NCBI GenBank assembly: GCA_038363925.1
Contig: JAQQWL010000006.1
Span: forward strand, 1,778,501 to 1,842,500
Origin: Apiospora phragmitis
Lineage: Eukaryota; Ascomycota; Sordariomycetes; Amphisphaeriales; Apiosporaceae
Reading direction: 5' to 3'
Length of the DNA stretch: 64,000 nt
Shown: in pieces, positions 58,062 through 64,000 of the stretch
Layout of the letters: each line of letters opens with the position of its first letter
Position numbering within the stretch: position 1 is the stretch's first letter
Program-made: the position numbers and the translations under genes
Notes under the pieces: model-generated
What the model was told of the DNA's origin: nothing
The model's input: only the letters and a program-made list of their open reading frames with translations
Database searches by the model: none

Positions 58062-59855
58062 ATGAATTGGCCGGCGCGACTTGAACGTCTCGAAGCAGTC
58101 GTAAGCCATGCTGTGCCCCAAGTAGCCGTCCGGTCTCTCCGGTTGCTGCCACCGACGACGGCGGGCGGTCTACAAATACTCTACAATGTCGAGCTCTCGG
58201 ACGACAGGATGCTCTTGTTGAAGCTGCCACCCCCGCTCATGCTGCGGCTCCTGCGCTGGGAACATAACCTTATACTGTCGGAACCATGCGTGATAACATG
58301 GATCTTCACGGAAATATTCGAACGCTCGCGGGCCCCAAACCCCAGGATACCCATGCAGAGCTCCGTCACGCCCAACACTCAAACGGGCTTCACCCCCTTC
58401 CAGGCCGCAAACATGATGAGCATGGACCAGGAACCATCGTCCGCCACACCGGGGGATCCCTTACTCTCCTACCTACCGGCCGTCATCACTAGTTCGACAT
58501 TCAACGACAAGCTGGGGTCCCCCTTCAGCTTGTGGGAGCCTGCCATAGGGTGTGCCATCTCGAGTCTTGCGGAGCCGCTCACACCGCCAGAGAGGAGAAC
58601 GGTGGATTACCAGAAGGGGCACCTTATCCGGCTGATATCTCAGTTTCGTGCCCCTAACTCTCGCTTCGGCCCCGCCATCGCTGTCCTCGGCGGCGCCCCT
58701 CCCCCCTATTATGCAAACATGGACGGCAATGGCGGCTTACCCGTGCCGACATCATCCGTCGGCTCGGGCAGCGTTGCGACTTGGTCCACTGCATTCCTCG
58801 CCCTGATGGAGAACATAATTCGAGACGGCGAGGACTTGACCATCAACATCAACTACTCGCGCATCCGCAGTCACATGGATCGCCTTAGCTACGCCCTCGA
58901 CGACGTGATGGAACCTCGCCTCGTGCTTTTCGATGCCGGCAGTGACGACAACGTCTTGGTCACACGCTCTACCAAGAGAGCTCAAATCGAGAATGGGTCT
59001 AGCAGAACAGCACATACGAATAACGGAAGTCCGCAAGAAAGGTCATTATTAACAGGTGGGTCGTCTAGCAGCAGTTGCAAGGAGTGCGCGACATCTTATA
59101 ATGTCAAGCGCGTCGGTGAAACAACTGGAATACAAGGGGCGGTTGATAGCATCAGACCAATCCGAATCAGTGTCACAGGCCTGCAGGACTGGAGTAACTG
59201 CCTCTTCGGTGATCCCCTGATGGTCAAGGCATTCAACCAGAGTCCATCGGACGACTTCCTTCGCGGGTTTAGGGGTCAACCACCTGGCTACCCCTCTAGT
59301 TCCACTGCCGAGATGCCCCGCGACATACCGGCAGCGAAAACACCGGTGCCCTCAACTCCCATGAACACTCCCAAATCTATATCTCCGCCTGGGGTGATAA
59401 ACATACCACCACAGACGAGATTTCATATGACGGCCTCGTCCTCGCCCTCGCTACCACGCATCATCGCACCGGTAGGAGCCACGACCGGTGGCCTATCAGG
59501 GCAAGGGAAAACAAACGGTGGCAGGGATGGGAACAACGTTGATGAAGAAAACAGCAGCGCCGTGATCCGGCTCCTGCTGTACGAATGTTACCACGCCACT
59601 TATTGCGCCGTGAAACAGTTCTGCCACCCGTTGCGGGCCGAAAGCTCCGAGCTCGAGGACGCGGCGCGGCGGCGTCTGACCGAGGTACTGTGCAAGCTCG
59701 ACCAGGTCCAGCGTGAGCCGGTCGGCAACAGCAACAATGGTAGCAGTAGTAGCGATGGCAGGAGGCCCAAGTCAAGGAGAGCTGATGATAGTGATGACGA
59801 TGATGGTGGTGGTGAATGGCCTATGAAGAGGAGGAGGTCAGAAGCGGGAACTTAG
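58062..59855 (+). CDS. hypothetical protein with APH-like N terminus
   Basis: 597 aa from ATG 58062 (M-N-W-P-A-R-L-E-R-L-E). An in-frame ATG at 57804 would add 86 low-complexity residues. The N-terminal 90 residues (L-Q-I-L-Y-N-V-E-L-S-D-D-R-M-L-L-L-K-L-P-P, then W-E-H-N-L-I-L-S-E) resemble the first strands of fungal aminoglycoside-phosphotransferase-like kinases. H-x-D and D-x-D catalytic motifs are not visible, so the fold may be incomplete or the activity lost. A conserved-looking segment near 59560-59700 (I-R-L-L-L-Y-E-C-Y-H-A-T-Y-C-A-V-K-Q-F-C) and an acidic/basic C terminus (D-D-S-D-D-D-D, K-R-R-R) follow. Long Ser/Pro-rich linkers. The function is unknown; a nuclear localisation is possible. 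Confidence 0.6.
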   Translation: MNWPARLERLEAVVSHAVPQVAVRSLRLLPPTTAGGLQILYNVELSDDRMLLLKLPPPLMLRLLRWEHNLILSEPCVITWIFTEIFERSRAPNPRIPMQSSVTPNTQTGFTPFQAANMMSMDQEPSSATPGDPLLSYLPAVITSSTFNDKLGSPFSLWEPAIGCAISSLAEPLTPPERRTVDYQKGHLIRLISQFRAPNSRFGPAIAVLGGAPPPYYANMDGNGGLPVPTSSVGSGSVATWSTAFLALMENIIRDGEDLTININYSRIRSHMDRLSYALDDVMEPRLVLFDAGSDDNVLVTRSTKRAQIENGSSRTAHTNNGSPQERSLLTGGSSSSSCKECATSYNVKRVGETTGIQGAVDSIRPIRISVTGLQDWSNCLFGDPLMVKAFNQSPSDDFLRGFRGQPPGYPSSSTAEMPRDIPAAKTPVPSTPMNTPKSISPPGVINIPPQTRFHMTASSSPSLPRIIAPVGATTGGLSGQGKTNGGRDGNNVDEENSSAVIRLLLYECYHATYCAVKQFCHPLRAESSELEDAARRRLTEVLCKLDQVQREPVGNSNNGSSSSDGRRPKSRRADDSDDDDGGGEWPMKRRRSEAGT

Positions 59856-61315
59856 TGAGAAACAGGAGGGCAAGTTCTGCGAGAGAGAAGCCGTACATAT
59901 GTTGTACACACAAAGGTCGGGCAGAGAGAGGATTACCAAATGCATAAGGTTGGTTCTGGTGGCATTGTTGTTCACTGAACGGAGGTACACACATTTCTGG
60001 TGCCTGCATAAGCGGGAGGATCCTACGAGCTGTATAAAGCTCTTTTTCTGTAGCATACGAGAGTCTTGTTGTGTAGTGATTGATAGCTATGGTTCTGTTG
60101 CTTTTCTTCGTAATAATACACTCCGCGGCTTTCGGAAGTCTTCTGGCTGGCAAAACTGGTATTATTATATATGATTGCCAGTGTTCTGGTGCTACAAATA
60201 TACTACGTACAACCCAAGTGGTGGTGACTAAACATGTTATGTGGCAGGCTATGTAGCAGCTATGATTCTCCTGACTAATAATACTATGGCAGTGCAGATT
60301 TAGAATTTACAAATAGCCTCATATACTAGATTAATAATCAACGTAAGCCCACCAGGGCTGACTACACTATTGGATGCCTGAGCAAAGAGTATCCCTGGGA
60401 ATATATATGAAGAGACATTCCCTATAAAAGATGAATGCTTGGTCGTGGTAACATGCTGAGTGTGATCTTTGTTTCTGTTCAGTGCGTGCTGTGTGATCTT
60501 TTAACCTATGAGAATAAAAGCAGTAAAAACCTAGCACATTACTTCCAGGAGCTGGTCGGGTTTGTAATAATCCTTTATTCTTGACTTATATAAAGATTTT
60601 CACACGTATACTGTCATGCGTTTATATTAAATATATAAGAGAAGGAGAAGAAAATGAAAACGCCGAGAAGTCTAGACATCTATATTTGGATTCCCCTTTC
60701 TAGTTTTCTAAATCCTTTACTAAAGAGAAGTAAATCGTGACACGAGCATGTTGAATACTCATGCCATCACCACTCCGGGGTTGTACGGGAGTGATGCTTA
60801 CCACTGGGGTACCTATATTCCCGTAGGGTTGGTTTTCCTGTCTACAAACACTTGTACCAACGCATAGACGTCCAGTCACCTGGGACCTGCTCATTGGCCG
60901 TAGTGTGTGAGAGCGTTGGGGATGTTTCATTATGCCTCCCGTTCTGGCCTTATTAGATAAGTGTTGGTGGACTGGCTTAAGGTTCTCCTTTCCCACTTAT
61001 CTTTCCCTCTTTACAAAACGCAAGGGAAGGGATGAGGTGAGAGACAGGAGGGGATGAGCCAGAGCGACCCTCCTAGCTTTCAAGCAGCTAGTATAGTCAC
61101 TTGGGCTGCTGAAGGGTCTGGCAGAGTCTTTCGCCATGACTGTTTCTTGCTCTCTGCACTGATGATATCAAAATGTCCATGATTCATCCCTGGTGGTCGG
61201 AGATGGGCCGTTGTATTCGTTTTGGTCGTCGTCGTGCTGTAATATATCACGTGGTCGTTTCATCGAAGGAGTTTCGAAACATGGTGGTCTGTGTCGAGTC
61301 ACACCTCATGTTACT
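59856..61315. other. intergenic, AT-rich
   Basis: An open frame at 60700-60996 (-) has no recognised domain. AT-rich between 60160 and 60660. No gene is supported. Confidence 0.45.
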
Positions 61316-61687
61316 CTAGGGCGACTTGACAATGTCCGAGGTGAGAACGAGAGGCGACATCATGAGGTTGTTGACCATCACGGCCGTGGGCCCGGCCGAC
61401 GATGAGGACGACACGATGCTGTCGATGGTATTAGACGCCGCCGCCGTCGAGTGGCGGTGGTGAAGGTGGTTGTCTCCCGCGACGGCGAGGGGGTCTCGGT
61501 GAAAGTGGCTGGCACTACTCTGGCACGTGGACGCGATGCTGACGATACTGTAGTTCCGGCCGTGCTGGTGGTGGTGGTGGTCGGGGGTATCTGGTCGAGA
61601 CGGTGATGGGGATGGTTCATCATCCGCTACGGCCCCCGGAAAAGGAGCAGGAGCCGCGGTGGCAGTGTAATCCTCCTTGATATGCAT
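61316..61687 (-). CDS. hypothetical low-complexity protein
   Basis: An open frame of 123 aa starting M-H-I-K-E-D-Y. It is rich in Ser, His, Pro and Thr with a histidine run near residue 38 and the segment N-Y-S-I-V-S-I-A-S-T. No known domain. It may be a real small protein or the first exon of a longer one; the His/Ser runs come from simple repeats in the DNA. Confidence 0.3.
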   Translation of the reverse strand: MHIKEDYTATAAPAPFPGAVADDEPSPSPSRPDTPDHHHHQHGRNYSIVSIASTCQSSASHFHRDPLAVAGDNHLHHRHSTAAASNTIDSIVSSSSSAGPTAVMVNNLMMSPLVLTSDIVKSP

Positions 61688-64000
61688 CTTGGGCGGCGTT
61701 TCTTCTTGTGTTCTTTCGTGTGGAAAGGAGGGATCGAGAGCTTGTTCGAGTGGTAGGATGACCGGTTGTTTCGTTGAGCTTACTTCCTTCCAGTCACATC
61801 AGTTCTACGAGGAGCAGAAGGCCCTATTTATGATGTTGGCGGCCTCCCAAGATGAGCACGTTCTTTACCACCGTGAATCAGGCCGTTGCTACCTGGCCTC
61901 AAACCATCTACACATTCATAAACGTTTTTGGTGGTCAACTCAGACGATACCGAGGGCGATATCGGTTGCCGAATGACTGGGCTGGTGTTTGAAGAGTGGA
62001 TGCCCACCCCCCAAAACCACCACCACCACCACCCCCTATGAGGTAAAGGCCCAATTTGTGTCGGTTGATGACTACTGCGATGGCGATATCAAAGTTTGGT
62101 GGAGAGAGCACGCCCCTGACCATACGACCATGGATCGATGAGCGAGAGCTGGCTGGCATGGCATGGGCGCGGCAGAGCAACAAGAGCCAAGAGCAACAAA
62201 GTGTCTTCTCCATCTTCCCCTCCAGTTCGTTGCAAGCGGCTTGTCGACGTCGGCCGTATGACGTCCTCGTCAAACAGTTCTCACTGTAAATAGATACATA
62301 AATCCATATCAACAGAGGATATTCACAAGACCTTGCCGACCTGTCTTGCTCGCCAACTAGAGACGAGACTCGAAAAGAAAGAGCGGGGACAGTCACATCA
62401 TGACAAGACCTGATTTGTCTGCACTCGTATACAATAGTAAACGTTGCTGGTGGTCAATATGTCAAAATGCCAGTACGATAGCCGAGTCCTTGATATATAT
62501 ATATATATATATGCTCAGCGGTCAACTGGCAAAATACCAACACCCATGCTGCCATGGATGGATTGAACTGGATGTCATGGGGTCAAATCTACAGTAGGGG
62601 GGCCCCATCTATCTAGATTGATGACAGATTGATCTGGATTCGGAAACTTGTTTGAGCTGAGCTGAGGAGGGGCAGGAGAGGTGGGTTGATGCCAGCACAG
62701 AGACGATGGACTGGGTTGTCGCTCCTACAGATACCTACAGTAGTAAAGTCCACCGGGATATAAATACATACGTATGCAGACCCCTAACCCTAAGCTGAAC
62801 ACCCGGATCAGAATGTGGTGGTGATGATCTTGGGGGTGGTGGCTGCAGAGTTCACTGAGTTGGGTGGTGATAAGCAGTGACGGTGTTGGAGAAGATTCTT
62901 CTGTCGGAGTTGGAGTGGTGGTGTTGCTTTGCGTTGCTTTGTTGTCACGATGAATCAGAAAGTCAAAAAGTCCGTTGCAGCGAAAGCAAGATGCGCGAGA
63001 AAAAGCCAATCAAGCTGCATTACCTAATCTCATGGCCATGGGCAGTGACCTAGTCGGTTCGAGTTACTGCAACCTGCACAGCTACGGTTGCATTCGACGC
63101 ATTGGGCTGGACCCTTAACCGACACAATCAATCTGCAGGGTCGCCTCGTCGCTTTAACCGACGGCGTCTGGCATGGCAGTGGCTACGTGTACGGTTCGTT
63201 TTCATTTGATTGATTCGATTGATACGAGGCGAGGACGAAAGGAAAGAGTCGGAATGCAGAAATGACAAGCAGAATGAATGCCCAGAAGCGTCTCGAACCC
63301 GGGAGGCCCGGAATTCAATTCACTCAATCCAGGTTGCCAGCAGGTTGCAAGCAGGTAACTCTCCAACCGTTACTTGCCGTGCTCCGTACTCCGTACATCT
63401 TCGTCGTGCTCGCTTCTATCTCGCTCTACGCGCGCTTCGTTCACACTGGCCATGTATGTGTACACGCATGAAGGGCTCTCAGGGCACATCGGGATCGACC
63501 GGGAGGCATTTATCATGGCTTTTGCTGTGTTTCGGGCCTTCTGGCTGGTGGGCTATCGGGGCGGTATGGCTTTTTCAGTAGTAGCATCGGTCTCATCGTC
63601 GGCGGTCTCCCCTTCTCGCCCGTCTCGCCTTGCGCTGGAATGGCCTTTTCACTGGGCTTTTGCTGTAGGGGCGGTGGATCCGCCGGGTTGCGCCGCCCAC
63701 GCTAAGCTTTGGTTGAGTCGACAGGGATGAGGAGGGGAAGCAACAACGACGAGAATGCGTGTCGTCTCGGTCGGCTGTCCCTCTCGGTCCCTGCTCTCAG
63801 GCCTCTCAGCACTCCCTTGGGGCGGGGCCTTGTTCTTGGGTTGCGCTGTCTGTAGTCCCCCGAAGCCCCCCGTAGCCAGTAGCGTCTGGCTGGTAAGGCC
63901 GTCTGAGTCCGGCTGAGTCTACGAGTCCCTGTTTGCTGAGGTGGGGATTGCATCACCACCCTGTAACCCATACTGTACCAGCGAAGCTAGAGAGCCGACC
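61688..64000. other. right end, no gene supported
   Basis: Contains a CCA-rich run at about 62015-62034, a TA microsatellite at about 62492-62512 and two telomere-like units near 62782-62794. Short frames near 62725-63009 and 63210-63730 are low-complexity. A neighbour's regulatory region beyond the window is possible. Confidence 0.45.

Noticed and set aside
60700..60996. 98-aa minus-strand frame
   Set aside because: No recognised domain; could be a repeat fragment but I see no second copy in the window.
63285..63320. TCGAACCC string resembling a tRNA T-loop complement
   Set aside because: No cloverleaf can be drawn on either strand.

Overview
The window is nuclear DNA of a filamentous ascomycete, probably a Sordariomycete and perhaps Hypocrealean. 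This is inferred from short introns (mostly 50-70 nt) with GTAAGT-like donors and CTAAC-like branch sites, long intergenic spacers, and a set of conserved fungal housekeeping genes on both strands. I found no rRNA, tRNA, CRISPR, intact transposon or virus.

Left part (1-13.8 kb), accessory in character: a putative amidoligase (685-2240, +), a DUF7726 protein (2698-3663, -), a block of decayed genes (about 4.7-8.1 kb, all -: an unknown relic, a FAD monooxygenase relic and an SRPK-like kinase relic), a 2EXR-type protein (9541-10629, +), a secreted CBM9-like protein (11352-12056, -) and a small hypothetical ORF (13398-13766, +).

Middle part (14-31 kb): COG6 (-) and ATG9 (+) stand head to head. 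They are followed by an MFS transporter with an unusually long N-terminal tail (22318-25190, +). Next comes a second head-to-head pair, GAR1 (-) and cytosolic threonyl-tRNA synthetase (+).

Right part (31-60 kb): an Slm1-like F-BAR/PH protein (-), an Ldb17/SPIN90-like actin regulator (-), an Msn5/exportin-5 karyopherin (-), the diphthamide enzyme DPH7 (-), a DUF1917 protein (+), the NatC catalytic subunit NAA30 (-), the acyltransferase LRO1/PDAT (+), the tRNA-acetylation factor TAN1 (+) and an APH-like hypothetical protein behind a very long leader (58062-59855, +). The last 4 kb hold only one weak hypothetical ORF (61316-61687, -).

A recurrent feature between 26 and 54 kb is that conserved genes (GAR1, ThrRS, LDB17, MSN5, NAA30, LRO1, TAN1) each carry one or two 1-2 nt indels, several in base runs, that break otherwise perfect homology. 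Because most of these genes are conserved and several are essential in yeast, uncorrected assembly errors are more likely than pseudogenes. By contrast, the 5-8 kb block is decayed through several stops and a large internal deletion. I did not find a clearly new biological system. The most interesting biology is the COG6/ATG9 divergent pair, the transporter's tail, the orphan amidoligase and the RIP-like gene graveyard.
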